The notes under the pieces were generated by a model. That model was given only the letters and a program-made list of their open reading frames with translations. It made no database searches and had not been told where the DNA came from. Source: Actinomadura coerulea (GTDB lineage Bacteria; Actinomycetota; Actinomycetes; Streptosporangiales; Streptosporangiaceae). From it: 64,000 nt of DNA. The DNA is taken from contig NZ_JACHMQ010000001.1 of the NCBI RefSeq assembly GCF_014208105.1, forward strand, positions 8,122,001 to 8,186,000, given 5' to 3'. The translations under genes were made by a program, and so were the position numbers. Below are positions 53,148 to 63,965 of this stretch, in pieces (position 1 is the stretch's first letter; each line of letters starts with the position of its first letter).

Positions 53148-54343
53148 GCTTCGAGGAGATGTGGGCCGAGCTGCTGCCCGTCGGGCGGGACGCGGCGACC
53201 GGCGGCTACCACCGGTTCGCGTGGACGCCGCCGGAGCTGGAGTGCCGCGCCTGGTTCGCCGACGAGGCGCGCCGCCGCGGCCTCGGCCTCGAACACGACC
53301 CCAACGGGAACATGGTCGCCTGGTGGTACCCGGAGGACGGAACCCGCACGGGCGCCGTCCTGACCGGCAGCCACCTCGACTCCGTGCCCGGCGGGGGAGC
53401 GTTCGACGGGCCGCTCGGCATCGTGTCGGCGTTCGCGGCGGTCGACCTGCTCCGCGAGCGCGGCGTCCGGCCGGCCCGCCCGATCGGGATCGGGGCGTTC
53501 GCCGAGGAGGAGGGCGCGCGGTTCGGGGTCGCGTGCCTCGGCTCCCGGCTGCTGGCCGGGGCGATCGACCCGGCCCGGGCCCGCGGCCTCACCGACGCCG
53601 ACGGGCACACCTTCGCCGAGGTCGTCCACAACGCGGGGCTGGACCCGCACGCGATCGGCCCGGACGAGGACCTGCTCGGCCGGATCGCCTGCTACGTCGA
53701 GCTCCACGTCGAGCAGGGCCGGGCGCTGGAGGAGCCGGTCGGCGTCGCGAGCGCGATCGTGCCGCACGGCCGGTGGCGGTTCGACTTCGCGGGCGAGGGC
53801 AACCACGCCGGGACGACCGGGCTGCCCGACCGGCGCGACCCGATGCTGCCGTTCGCGCACATGGTCATCGCCGCGCGGGAGGCCGCCGAGCGCAACGGGA
53901 CCGTCGCGACGGTCGGGAAGGTCCGCGTCGAGCCGAACGGCGTCAACGCGATCCCGTCGGCGGTCACCGCCTGGCTGGACGCCCGGGGCCCCGCCGACGA
54001 CGCCGTCCGCCGGACCGTGCTGGAGGTCGACGAGGCCGCGCGGATCGCGGCGCGCCCGCACCGCGTGAGCGTCGACCTCGCCGAGGAGTCCTACACCGAG
54101 ATCGTCGACTTCAACCTGGCGCTGCGCGACCGGGTCCGCTCGGTGCTCGGCGGCGTCCCCGTCCTGCCGACGGGCGCGGGCCACGACGCGGGCGTCCTGT
54201 CGGCGCGGCTGCCGGCCGCGATGCTGTTCGTGCGGAACCCGACCGGGGTGTCGCACGCGCCCGAGGAGTTCGCCGAGCCGGCCGACCGCCTGGCCGGAGT
54301 CGAGGCCCTCGCCGCGGTACTGGACGACCTGGCGCGCGGGTAG
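53144..54343 (+). CDS. M20 amidohydrolase (allantoate amidohydrolase/HyuC-type) in the hut operon
   Basis: A 399-residue zinc-dependent amidohydrolase. Ligand motifs are TGSHLDSVPGGGAFDG, AEEEGARF, CYVELHVEQG and a late GAGHDAG with the fifth ligand position in SHAPEE. By family it would be called allantoate amidohydrolase. Its place between hutU and hutF points instead to hydrolysis of N-formylglutamate (the missing HutG step) or of a related N-acyl amino acid. The window already has allantoicase for allantoate. Function is therefore inferred, family is firm. Confidence 0.85.
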   Translation: MSFEEMWAELLPVGRDAATGGYHRFAWTPPELECRAWFADEARRRGLGLEHDPNGNMVAWWYPEDGTRTGAVLTGSHLDSVPGGGAFDGPLGIVSAFAAVDLLRERGVRPARPIGIGAFAEEEGARFGVACLGSRLLAGAIDPARARGLTDADGHTFAEVVHNAGLDPHAIGPDEDLLGRIACYVELHVEQGRALEEPVGVASAIVPHGRWRFDFAGEGNHAGTTGLPDRRDPMLPFAHMVIAAREAAERNGTVATVGKVRVEPNGVNAIPSAVTAWLDARGPADDAVRRTVLEVDEAARIAARPHRVSVDLAEESYTEIVDFNLALRDRVRSVLGGVPVLPTGAGHDAGVLSARLPAAMLFVRNPTGVSHAPEEFAEPADRLAGVEALAAVLDDLARG

Positions 54344-54353
54344 GGATTCCGTT

Positions 54354-55727
54354 ATGCAGTGGCATGCCCAGTTCGCCTGGCTAGGCGACGGCGTCGCGGC
54401 CGACGTGCTCATCGAGGCCGACGGCGAGCGGATCACGCGCATCACCCCCGGAGTCCCGGCGGCGCCGGGCGCCCGGCACCTCCCCGGCCTGACCCTGCCG
54501 GGCCTCGCCAACGCCCACTCCCACGCGTTCCACCGCGCCCTGCGCTCCCGCGTCCAGGCGCACTCCGGGACGTTCTGGACGTGGCGCGAGCAGATGTACC
54601 AGGTCGCCGACCGGCTCGAACCGGACACCTACCGCGCGCTCGCGACCGCGGTGTTCGCCGAGATGGCCCTCGCGGGGATCAGCTGCGTCGGCGAGTTCCA
54701 CTACCTGCACCACCGTCCGGGCGGCGCCCCCTACGGGGACCCGAACGCGATGGGCGAGGCGCTGGTCGACGCCGCGTCCGACGCGGGCATCCGCATCACC
54801 CTCCTCGACACCTGCTACCTCACCGGCGGCATCGGCAGGCCGCTCGCCGGGCCGCAGCTGCGGTTCGGGGACGGCACCGCCGGGAACTGGGCGCGGCGCG
54901 TCGAGAGCCTGCACGAGCAGACCGGCAAGGCGGGACGGTCCCACGCCCGCGTCGGCGCCGCGATCCACTCCGTCAGGGCCGTCCCGCGCGAGCAGCTGCG
55001 CGCCGTCGCCTCGTGGGCGCGGGAGCACCGCGCGCCGCTGCACGTCCACCTGTCCGAGCAGCCCGCCGAGAACCGCGACTGCCAGGACGCCTACGGCATG
55101 ACGCCGACCCGCCTGCTCGCCGAGGCCGGTGCGCTCGGCGCCCTCACCACGGCCGTGCACGCGACCCACCTGACCGAGGACGACATCGGCCTCCTCGGGA
55201 CGACGACGACCGGCGTGTGCATGTGCCCGACCACCGAGCGGGACCTCGCCGACGGCATCGGACCCGCCCGCGACCTGGCGGACGCCGGCTCCCCGGTCTG
55301 CCTCGGCTCCGACCAGCACGCCGTCGTCGACCTGTTCGAGGAGGCCCGCGCGGTCGAGCTGGACGAGCGGCTCCGCACCCGGGCCCGCGGCCACTGGACG
55401 GCGGGCGAACTGCTCGCCGCCGCCACCTCCAGCGGCCACTACGGGCTCGGCTGGCCCGAGGCGGGACGGCTGGAGCCCGGCGCCTACGCCGACCTCGTCA
55501 CCGTCGCCCTCGACTCGGTCCGCACCGCGGGCGCGGCCCCGGACCACGCCGCCGAGGCCGCCGTCTTCGCCGCCACCGCCGCCGACGTGCGGCACGTCGT
55601 GGTCTCCGGCCGCCAGATCGTCCACGACGGCCGGCACCTGCTGGTCGAGGACGTCCCCGCCGCGCTGGCCCGCTCCATCGCCGCCGTCACCGACGCACCG
55701 CCTCCCCGTGAGATCCTTCGCCGGTGA
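54354..55727 (+). CDS. hutF: Formimidoylglutamate deiminase
   Basis: A 457-residue amidohydrolase that converts N-formimino-glutamate to N-formylglutamate and ammonia. The metal motif is NAHSHAFHRALR, with FTWTW-like FWTWREQMY following. GEFHYLHH, HVHLSEQ, AVHATHL and the late Asp in CLGSDQHA match HutF. Its presence marks the five-step hut route that ends with formate release. It overlaps hutI by 4 bases. Confidence 0.95.
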   Translation: MQWHAQFAWLGDGVAADVLIEADGERITRITPGVPAAPGARHLPGLTLPGLANAHSHAFHRALRSRVQAHSGTFWTWREQMYQVADRLEPDTYRALATAVFAEMALAGISCVGEFHYLHHRPGGAPYGDPNAMGEALVDAASDAGIRITLLDTCYLTGGIGRPLAGPQLRFGDGTAGNWARRVESLHEQTGKAGRSHARVGAAIHSVRAVPREQLRAVASWAREHRAPLHVHLSEQPAENRDCQDAYGMTPTRLLAEAGALGALTTAVHATHLTEDDIGLLGTTTTGVCMCPTTERDLADGIGPARDLADAGSPVCLGSDQHAVVDLFEEARAVELDERLRTRARGHWTAGELLAAATSSGHYGLGWPEAGRLEPGAYADLVTVALDSVRTAGAAPDHAAEAAVFAATAADVRHVVVSGRQIVHDGRHLLVEDVPAALARSIAAVTDAPPPREILRR

Positions 55728-56908
55728 GCACGGTCATCGGCAACATCGGAGAGCTCGTCACCAACGACCCCGCCATGCCCGACCAGCGGGGCGGCGGCCT
55801 GGCCGCCGTCCGCGACGCCGCGCTGGTGATCGAGGACGGCGCGGTCGCGTGGACGGGCCCGTCCTCCCGGGCCCCCGCCGCCGACGAGTCCTTCGACGCC
55901 GGCGGGCGGGCGGTGCTGCCCGGCTTCGTGGACTCCCACGCCCACCTCGTCTTCGCCGGTGAGCGCGCCGAGGAGTTCGCCGCCCGGATGAGCGGCGAGA
56001 AGTACGCCGCGGGCGGCATCCGCACGACCGTCGAACGCACCCGCGCCGCGTCCGACGACGAGCTGCGCGCCAACGTGCGCCGCCTCGTGGACGAGATGGC
56101 CCGGCAGGGGATCACGACCGTGGAGTGCAAGTCCGGCTACGGCCTCACGGTCGAGCAGGAGGCGCGCGCCGTGCGCATCGCCGCCGAGTACGCCGACGAG
56201 GTCACCTACCTGGGCGCCCATGTCGTCCCCGCCGAGTACGCGGGCGACGCCGCCGGGTACGCGCGCCTCGCCGCCACCGACATGCTCGCCGCCTGCGCCC
56301 CGCACGCCCGCTGGGTGGACGTCTTCTGCGAGGAGGGCGCCTTCGACGCCGACCAGGCCCGGGAGGTCCTCACGGCGGGCGTCAAGGCGGGCCTGTCGCC
56401 GCGCCTCCACGCCAACCAGCTCACGCAGGGCCCCGCCGTGCGGCTGGCGGTCGAGCTGGATGCCGCGTCCGCGGACCACTGCACGTTCCTCGGCGACGCC
56501 GACGTGGACGCGCTGGCGTCCTCCCGGACGGTCGCGACGCTCCTGCCCGGCGTCGAGTTCTCCACCCGCCAGCCCTACCCGGACGCCCGCCGCCTGCTGG
56601 ACGCCGGAGCCACCGTCGCCCTCGCCACCGACTGCAACCCCGGGTCCTGCTACAGCTCCAGCATGGCGTTCTGCATCGCCGTGGCCGTCCGCGACATGCG
56701 CATGACGCCCGCCGAGGCCGTGTGGGCGGCCACCGCGGGCGGCGCCCGCGCCCTGCGCCGCACCGACGTGGGGCACCTGGCGCCCGGCGCCCGCGCCGAC
56801 GTCCACGTCCTCGACGCCCCGTCCTACATCCACCTCGCATACCGCCCCGGCGTACCGCAGACACACGCCGTGTGGAAGCACGGGCGCCGGGTAGAGGGCC
56901 TCCTGTAG
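55724..56908 (+). CDS. hutI: Imidazolonepropionase
   Basis: A 394-residue amidohydrolase that opens 4-imidazolone-5-propionate to formiminoglutamate. Signatures are DSHAHLVFAGERAEEF, CKSGYGLTVEQE, VDVFCEEGAF, ALATDCNPGSCY. The GTG start lies in the overlap with hutF. It is the last recognised hut gene; the ferritin-like gene follows after 20 bp. Confidence 0.97.
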   Translation: MSTVIGNIGELVTNDPAMPDQRGGGLAAVRDAALVIEDGAVAWTGPSSRAPAADESFDAGGRAVLPGFVDSHAHLVFAGERAEEFAARMSGEKYAAGGIRTTVERTRAASDDELRANVRRLVDEMARQGITTVECKSGYGLTVEQEARAVRIAAEYADEVTYLGAHVVPAEYAGDAAGYARLAATDMLAACAPHARWVDVFCEEGAFDADQAREVLTAGVKAGLSPRLHANQLTQGPAVRLAVELDAASADHCTFLGDADVDALASSRTVATLLPGVEFSTRQPYPDARRLLDAGATVALATDCNPGSCYSSSMAFCIAVAVRDMRMTPAEAVWAATAGGARALRRTDVGHLAPGARADVHVLDAPSYIHLAYRPGVPQTHAVWKHGRRVEGLL

Positions 56909-56928
56909 TCGACTGTGGAGGCCCCTAG

Positions 56929-57465
56929 ATGGCGGAGTTCCTGACGGACATCAAGACCTTGCGCGAGCGTGCTCGGCAGGAGATCGACAAAGGCCCGATC
57001 ACCGAGGCGTACGGGGCGGACGTCCAGCGCGTGATCCAGGTCTGCAACGAGGCCCTGGCCACGGAGATCGTGTGCGTGCTGCGGTACAAGCGGCACTACT
57101 ACACGGCCACCGGCATCCACGCCGAGACCGTCGCGAGCGAGTTCCTCCAGCACGCGGCCGAGGAGCAGCAGCACGCCGACATGCTGGCCGAGCGGATCGT
57201 CCAGCTCGGCGGCGAGCCCGACTTCTCCCCGGACACCCTCACCACCCGCGCCCACGCCGAGTACAACGCCAGCCTCGACCTCGTCGAGATGCTCAAGGAG
57301 GACCTGGTGGCGGAGCGGATCGCCATCGCGTCCTACACCGAGATCATCCAGTGGCTGGGCGACGGCGACCCCACCACCAAGCGCGTCTTCGAGCAGATCC
57401 TCGCGCAGGAGGAGGAGCACGCCGACGACCTGCGCGGCTTCCTGGAGCGCTTCCCGAAGTCCTAG
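56929..57465 (+). CDS. Bacterioferritin-like ferritin
   Basis: A 178-residue four-helix ferritin-family protein. Di-iron ligands are suggested by Glu in ALATEIVCVLRYKRHYY and by EEQQHAD, DLVAERIAI and AQEEEHADD. It lacks an obvious haem-binding Met at the usual site, so it may be non-haem. GGAGG lies 7 nt before the ATG. It may be cotranscribed with hutI by proximity, though the roles (iron storage, peroxide protection) are unrelated. Confidence 0.85.
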   Translation: MAEFLTDIKTLRERARQEIDKGPITEAYGADVQRVIQVCNEALATEIVCVLRYKRHYYTATGIHAETVASEFLQHAAEEQQHADMLAERIVQLGGEPDFSPDTLTTRAHAEYNASLDLVEMLKEDLVAERIAIASYTEIIQWLGDGDPTTKRVFEQILAQEEEHADDLRGFLERFPKS

Positions 57466-57471
57466 CCGGCC

Positions 57472-57951
57472 CTAGCCGGGCAGATAGCGCCGGGCGGCCC
57501 TCACCAGGGGGGCGCGCCCGGCGCTGACGTAGTCGGTCGAGACGGCCTCGGCGACGAAGAGGGTGTGGTCGCCCGCCTCGACGGTCTGGCGCGTCTCGCA
57601 CTCCAGCGCCGAGACGCCCGCGTCGGGGACGAGGGCGCCGGAGTGCTCACCGCGGTGGTGGGGCTCGCTCGCCAGCAGGATGCGCGCGCTCGGGCGCCCC
57701 TCGGCGGCGAACCGGCCCGCCAGGGCGCGCTGGTCCGCGGACAGGATCGTCGCGGCCCAGCGCGGGCACCGGCCGAGCACCTCGGTGAGGTAGGACGAGG
57801 ACGCCACGCTCGCCAGCACCATCGGGGGGTCCAGCGACACCGACATGAACGACGTGATCGTGGTGCCGAGGTCGTCGCGGCCGTCGCGGACGGTCAGCAC
57901 GACCACGCCGGTGGCGAAGGCCGCGACGGCCTCGACGAAGTCGGCGCTCAG
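57472..57951 (-). CDS. Flavin reductase-domain protein, probable CTG start
   Basis: A 159-residue flavin reductase-like split-barrel protein. It shows FATGVVVLTV, TTITSFMSVSLDPPMVLASVA and GRCPRWAATIL, with HxxGxH-like segments further on. It supplies reduced FMN/FAD to a monooxygenase or acts alone. No ATG, GTG or TTG lies in frame near the conserved N terminus. The codon in the right place is CTG at 57951, which overlaps the sppA stop as CTGA. Coupled initiation from CTG is therefore proposed; a GTG 39 nt inside would cut the domain. Confidence 0.75.
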   Translation of the reverse strand: MSADFVEAVAAFATGVVVLTVRDGRDDLGTTITSFMSVSLDPPMVLASVASSSYLTEVLGRCPRWAATILSADQRALAGRFAAEGRPSARILLASEPHHRGEHSGALVPDAGVSALECETRQTVEAGDHTLFVAEAVSTDYVSAGRAPLVRAARRYLPG

Positions 57952-59651
57952 CGGATCTCCCAGGCGCCGGGCAGGGTGAGCGGGCCGGCGGAGGGCAGGC
58001 CGAGCCGCGCGGCGAGCCCGCCGAGGGAGCCCCAGCCGTCGAAGCGCGCGGACGCGGCGGTGCGGTCCTCGCTGGACTCCGGCGGGCGCAGCCGCTCCAG
58101 CGGCGAGGTGTGCGGGTAGATCCGGACCGGCGCGTCGGAGGCCATGCCCGCCTTCTTGCGGGCGAGGTCCAGGGCCAGGTCGATGCCGCCGAGCTCGTCG
58201 ACGAGGCCGCGCTCGCGCGCGTCCGCGCCCGTCCAGACCCGGCCCCGGGCCAGCTCGTGGACGCGCTCGCGGGACAGCTCGCGGCCCTCGGCGACCTTCG
58301 CGGTGAAGTCGTCGTAGATCTTGTCGAGGGAGGCGTTGACGCGCTCCCACTCGGAGTCGCTGAAGTCCTTGGTGGCGCTGAACATGCGGGCGTGGTCGCC
58401 GTCGGCGACCGAGCCGAGGCCGACGCCGACCCGCTCCAGCAGGTCGTTCACCACGGCCTTGCCGACCACGACGCCGATCGAGCCGGTGATGGTCCCGGGT
58501 TGCGCGACGATCGTGTCGGCGGCCATCGAGACGTAGTAGCCGCCGGACGCGGCGACGTTGCCCATGGAGACGACCACGGGCTTGCCGGCGCGGCGGGCGA
58601 GGACGACCTCGCGCCAGATCGAGTCGGAGGCGACGGCGGAGCCGCCCGGGCTGTTGACGCGGAACACGATCGCCTTGACCCGGTCGTCCTTCACGGCGGC
58701 GCGGAACGCGGCGCCGATCGTGTCCGACCCCATCGCGGGCCCCGAGTTCGGGAGCGGGCCGCCGCGGCCGCTGCGGCCGAGCCGGATCGGGCCCTGCCCG
58801 TTGATGAACGCGACGACGTCCTGCTTTCCGGGCTGCGGGAGCCGGTTGGCCAGGCCGTGCGCGCGGTTGTAGCGGGAGACGTAGCGCAGCTGCGCCTCCT
58901 CGCCGAACTCCTCGCGCAGGCCGCCGTAGATCTCGTCGCGGTAGGCGAGGCCGTCGACCAGGCCCTCCTCCAGCGCCTCGGCGGCCAGCAGCGGGCCGCG
59001 GTCGGTGAGCTCGCGGACCTTCTCCTCCGCCAGGCCGCGGGAGGCGGCGATCCCGGCGGTGATCTGCTCGCCGAGCGAGGTGACGAGGCGCTGCGAGGAC
59101 TCCTCGTGCTCGGGCGTGTAGGTCTTCTCCATAAACGTGTTCGCCATGGTCTTGTACTCGTAGCGCTTGGCGAACCGCGGCCGGACGCCCGCCTTCTCCA
59201 GCGCGCCGGCGAAGAACGGCTCCTCGATCGCCACGCCGGTGAGCCCGACCTCGCCGGTGGGCTGGAGGTAGACCTTGTCGAACCCGGTGGCCAGGTAGAA
59301 CGGGACCGTGCCGCGGCCTCCCTCGCCGAACGTCTCGGCCCAGGCGACGGTGTGCTTGCCCGCGTCCCGCAGGCTCTGCACGGCCTCGCGGAGCTCCTGG
59401 GCGAGCGCCAGCCCGACGGTGCCGCTGACCTTCACGACGAGGGCGCGCACCCGGCTGTCGGAGCGGGCGCGGCGCAGACCGTCCAGGACGTCCCGCAGGC
59501 CCGGCCGGCGCATGGACAGGAAGGCCGAGACGGGGTCGGCCGGCGCGGTCTCGACGATGCCCTCGGTGAGGTCGAGTTCGAGGATCAGCGGGGCCGTCCG
59601 CCGGTCGCGGGCCTGTTTGATCACGTTGACGACTGTGCCGGGATCCACCAT
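57948..59651 (-). CDS. sppA: Signal peptide peptidase SppA (S49), long form
   Basis: A 567-residue tandem-domain S49 serine protease. The probable general-base Lys is in RYEYKTMANTF in the N-terminal half, and the nucleophile Ser is in GNVAASGGYYVSM in the C-terminal half, followed by TGSIGVV. That arrangement matches the E. coli-type Ser-Lys dyad. Unlike E. coli SppA it has no N-terminal membrane segment from the ATG at 59651, so it may be cytoplasmic or peripheral. It overlaps the flavin reductase gene. Confidence 0.93.
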   Translation of the reverse strand: MVDPGTVVNVIKQARDRRTAPLILELDLTEGIVETAPADPVSAFLSMRRPGLRDVLDGLRRARSDSRVRALVVKVSGTVGLALAQELREAVQSLRDAGKHTVAWAETFGEGGRGTVPFYLATGFDKVYLQPTGEVGLTGVAIEEPFFAGALEKAGVRPRFAKRYEYKTMANTFMEKTYTPEHEESSQRLVTSLGEQITAGIAASRGLAEEKVRELTDRGPLLAAEALEEGLVDGLAYRDEIYGGLREEFGEEAQLRYVSRYNRAHGLANRLPQPGKQDVVAFINGQGPIRLGRSGRGGPLPNSGPAMGSDTIGAAFRAAVKDDRVKAIVFRVNSPGGSAVASDSIWREVVLARRAGKPVVVSMGNVAASGGYYVSMAADTIVAQPGTITGSIGVVVGKAVVNDLLERVGVGLGSVADGDHARMFSATKDFSDSEWERVNASLDKIYDDFTAKVAEGRELSRERVHELARGRVWTGADARERGLVDELGGIDLALDLARKKAGMASDAPVRIYPHTSPLERLRPPESSEDRTAASARFDGWGSLGGLAARLGLPSAGPLTLPGAWEIR

Positions 59652-59920
59652 GGGCCCCAGCCTATGCGCTCGCCTGGCGCCGTTCCCGCGCCCCGGCCGC
59701 ACCCGCGCCGGGCGGGACGGGTCAGCGCGCGAACGCCTTGTGGGGGATCGCGCCGGCCGCCGCCTGGGCGACCCGCCCGGACGCCGCGCAGGTGGTCGAC
59801 GTCGAGGGCCCCGACGCTCACCTCGCTCTCCCTGATCACGGTGACCCCGAACGGAATTCGGCGAGCCTGGTGTGGGCACTGTGCCCTTCGGCGCGGGGCC
59901 GCGGCGCTATCGTCGGACGC
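59652..59920. other. Spacer between sppA and the NUDIX gene
   Basis: No convincing gene was seen in this 269-bp divergent spacer. On the plus strand TATCGT (59908-59913) stands 7 nt before the NUDIX ATG and fits a leaderless -10. The sppA promoter must also lie here. Confidence 0.4.
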
Positions 59921-60778
59921 ATGGGAGACGGCGACGGCTGGGCGAGCTGCGACCTGGGGCACACGCACTGGGGACGGTTCGGTGCCGCGGGCCTGCTGGC
60001 CTACCACCGCGACTCCTCCGGCCAGGTGTGGGTGCTGCTCCAGCAGCGCGCGTGGTGGGGGCTCGGCGGCGGGACGTGGGGCATGTTCGGCGGCGCGCTG
60101 CACAGCCACGAGGACGTCGTCACCGGGGCGCTGCGCGAGACGTCCGAGGAGTGCACGCTCGACACGGGAACGGTCCGCGTCCACGGGACCAGCGTGGAGG
60201 ACCACGGCGGATGGTCGTTCACCTCCGTCGTGGGCTCCTTGTCCGAGCGCGAGACCGTGCTGCCCGCGTCGCGGGAGACGCGCGGGGCCGAATGGGTGCA
60301 CGAGGAAGAGGTCACCGACCGCAAGCTGTTCGAGCCGTTCGCGCGCTGCTGGCCCCGCGTGCGGGAGGCGATGCGGGGGGTCGTCCTCGTCGTGGACGCG
60401 GCGAACGTCGTCGGCGCCCGCGCCGACGGCTGGTGGAAGGACAGGGCGGGCGCGAACGCGCGGCTCCGCGACGACCTGAAGCGCCTCGACGGCGGCGTGC
60501 GGGGCCTGCCGGGCGGCCTGTTCCCCTATGACCGCTGCTTCCCGGAGGTCGTCCTCGTCGTCGAGGGCGCGGCGCGGGGCGTCGCCGACGAGCCGGTCGA
60601 CGGCCTGCGGGTCGTCGCCGCGCCCGGCAGCGGCGACGACGCGATCGTCGACCTCGTCCGGCGGGGCGACCCGGGCAAGGCCCACCTGGTGGTCACGGCC
60701 GACCGGGAGCTGCGCGCCCGCTGCGAGGAGGCGGGCGCCGCCATCACCGGCCCCCGCTGGCTGCTCGAACGCCTCTAG
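59921..60778 (+). CDS. NUDIX hydrolase fused to a NYN/PIN-like nuclease domain
   Basis: A 285-residue two-domain protein. The NUDIX box occupies residues 58-80 (GGALHSHE then RETSEE), with the last Gly position changed. From about residue 153 a NYN/YacP-type PIN-like fold follows: VVLVVDAANVVG with Asp 159, VVLVVEG, GSGDDAIVDLV and VVTADRELRARC, four acidic clusters as expected for metal-dependent RNases. The fusion suggests processing of nucleotide-capped RNA or damaged nucleotides. TATCGT 7 nt before the ATG and no Shine-Dalgarno sequence imply a leaderless message. Confidence 0.8.
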   Translation: MGDGDGWASCDLGHTHWGRFGAAGLLAYHRDSSGQVWVLLQQRAWWGLGGGTWGMFGGALHSHEDVVTGALRETSEECTLDTGTVRVHGTSVEDHGGWSFTSVVGSLSERETVLPASRETRGAEWVHEEEVTDRKLFEPFARCWPRVREAMRGVVLVVDAANVVGARADGWWKDRAGANARLRDDLKRLDGGVRGLPGGLFPYDRCFPEVVLVVEGAARGVADEPVDGLRVVAAPGSGDDAIVDLVRRGDPGKAHLVVTADRELRARCEEAGAAITGPRWLLERL

Positions 60779-60824
60779 CCGTTCACGCGGCCGGTGACCG
60801 GCGGAGACCGGTTCCGGGCGCGGG

Positions 60825-61172
60825 TCAGTTCTCGACGCGGTGGCCGGCGTCGCGCAGCGCCCCCGCCGCCACCTCCGACCGGTGCTCCGGGACGAGCACG
60901 AGGTCGGAGTGGTACGTCGAGACGACGAAGACGGGCACGCCGGCCTCGGCCACCGGCCCCACAATGCCGGCGAGCACGCCGGGCGTGTCGAGGTCGCCCG
61001 GGTCGCCGTAGAAGCCGACCCACCGGTCCGTCTCGGCGAACGGCGAGGCGTCCCGGATCACGGTGAGTCCCTCGGGGGCCCGGATGAGCGCGACCCACTC
61101 GTCGTCCTCCGGGAACGTCGAGTGCGGGAGGTGCTCCACCATGAACTGGCCGGGGACTATGTGCAGGCGCAT
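60825..61172 (-). CDS. ACT-domain protein
   Basis: A 115-residue protein with a CASTOR/ACT-type fold. It opens MRLHIVPGQFMVEHL, then FPEDDEWVALIRAPEGLTVI and ends with the ACT-like AGVPVFVVSTYHSDLVLVPE. Such stand-alone ACT proteins bind amino acids and may regulate. It is 9 bp downstream of glgB on the same strand, so it may be cotranscribed; the link is unknown. Confidence 0.8.
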   Translation of the reverse strand: MRLHIVPGQFMVEHLPHSTFPEDDEWVALIRAPEGLTVIRDASPFAETDRWVGFYGDPGDLDTPGVLAGIVGPVAEAGVPVFVVSTYHSDLVLVPEHRSEVAAGALRDAGHRVEN

Positions 61173-61181
61173 CCCGTCACC

Positions 61182-63413
<2,232 letters not shown>

Positions 63414-63746
63414 GACGTCATGGCCTCCCGTCACTGAGCCGTTTACCCCATGAGGTTGCCCCGAGAACCGGCGCTCTCACATGACGGGCCGACCTGTTTT
63501 CGCGAACCCGGCATTCCGGTGCGGATGTTGCGGCCGCACGGCCGGCACGACTCTTCGTCGTGGGGTCGCGCCGAATGTGCCGTCCGTGCGGCCACGTCTA
63601 CCTCGCCCCAGCGGTGACCCCGACCCCACCGCCCTGGGCTCCATTCCTGTGTCACCTCAGCGACACAGGTACCTTCCGTACCGGAATGTCCCAGCCCGGC
63701 CCGCCCCCGCGCGCGGACCGGGCCGCGCTGGCTCCCCCGCCTCCCG
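63414..63746. other. Intergenic region upstream of glgB with an inverted repeat
   Basis: No gene was recognised in these 333 bases. CCTGTGTC-N8-GACACAGG (63646-63669) is a perfect 8-bp-arm inverted repeat, followed at once by GGTAC-CTTCC-GTACC (63668-63682). They could be the terminator of the small gene on the right or an operator. The glgB promoter must lie nearer 63414-63500. Confidence 0.5.
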
Positions 63747-63965
63747 TCACCGGTCTCCTGACTCCCCGCGCGCCTGGTCGAGCAGCGTCCGCCGGAGCCC
63801 CTCCGAATCGTCCGCGGCCACCGTCATCGCACATCCCGCCTGGAGTTGGGCATCGGTGAGGTCGCCGCTGCGGGTCGCGTACCAGCGGCCCGCGTCGCTG
63901 CGCCACACCTGCCAACCCGGAAACTCGCCCTCGATGGCCGCCTTCAGATCCTCGAAGTCGCCCAT
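63747..63965 (-). CDS. Small conserved hypothetical protein
   Basis: A 72-residue protein of a type common in Streptomyces relatives. It starts MGDFEDLKAAIEGEFPGWQVW and continues with RSDAGRWYATRSG, then an acidic/helical end. The aromatic FPGW..RSDAGRWYATR core is the recognisable part. GGAAGGGA lies 8 nt before the ATG at 63965. Such small proteins often sit by regulators; the right neighbour is beyond the window. Confidence 0.65.
   Translation of the reverse strand: MGDFEDLKAAIEGEFPGWQVWRSDAGRWYATRSGDLTDAQLQAGCAMTVAADDSEGLRRTLLDQARGESGDR

Noticed and set aside
59652..59920. Possible short minus-strand gene ending AAAGAIPHKAFAR
   Set aside because: No start codon before an in-frame stop and no recognisable family.
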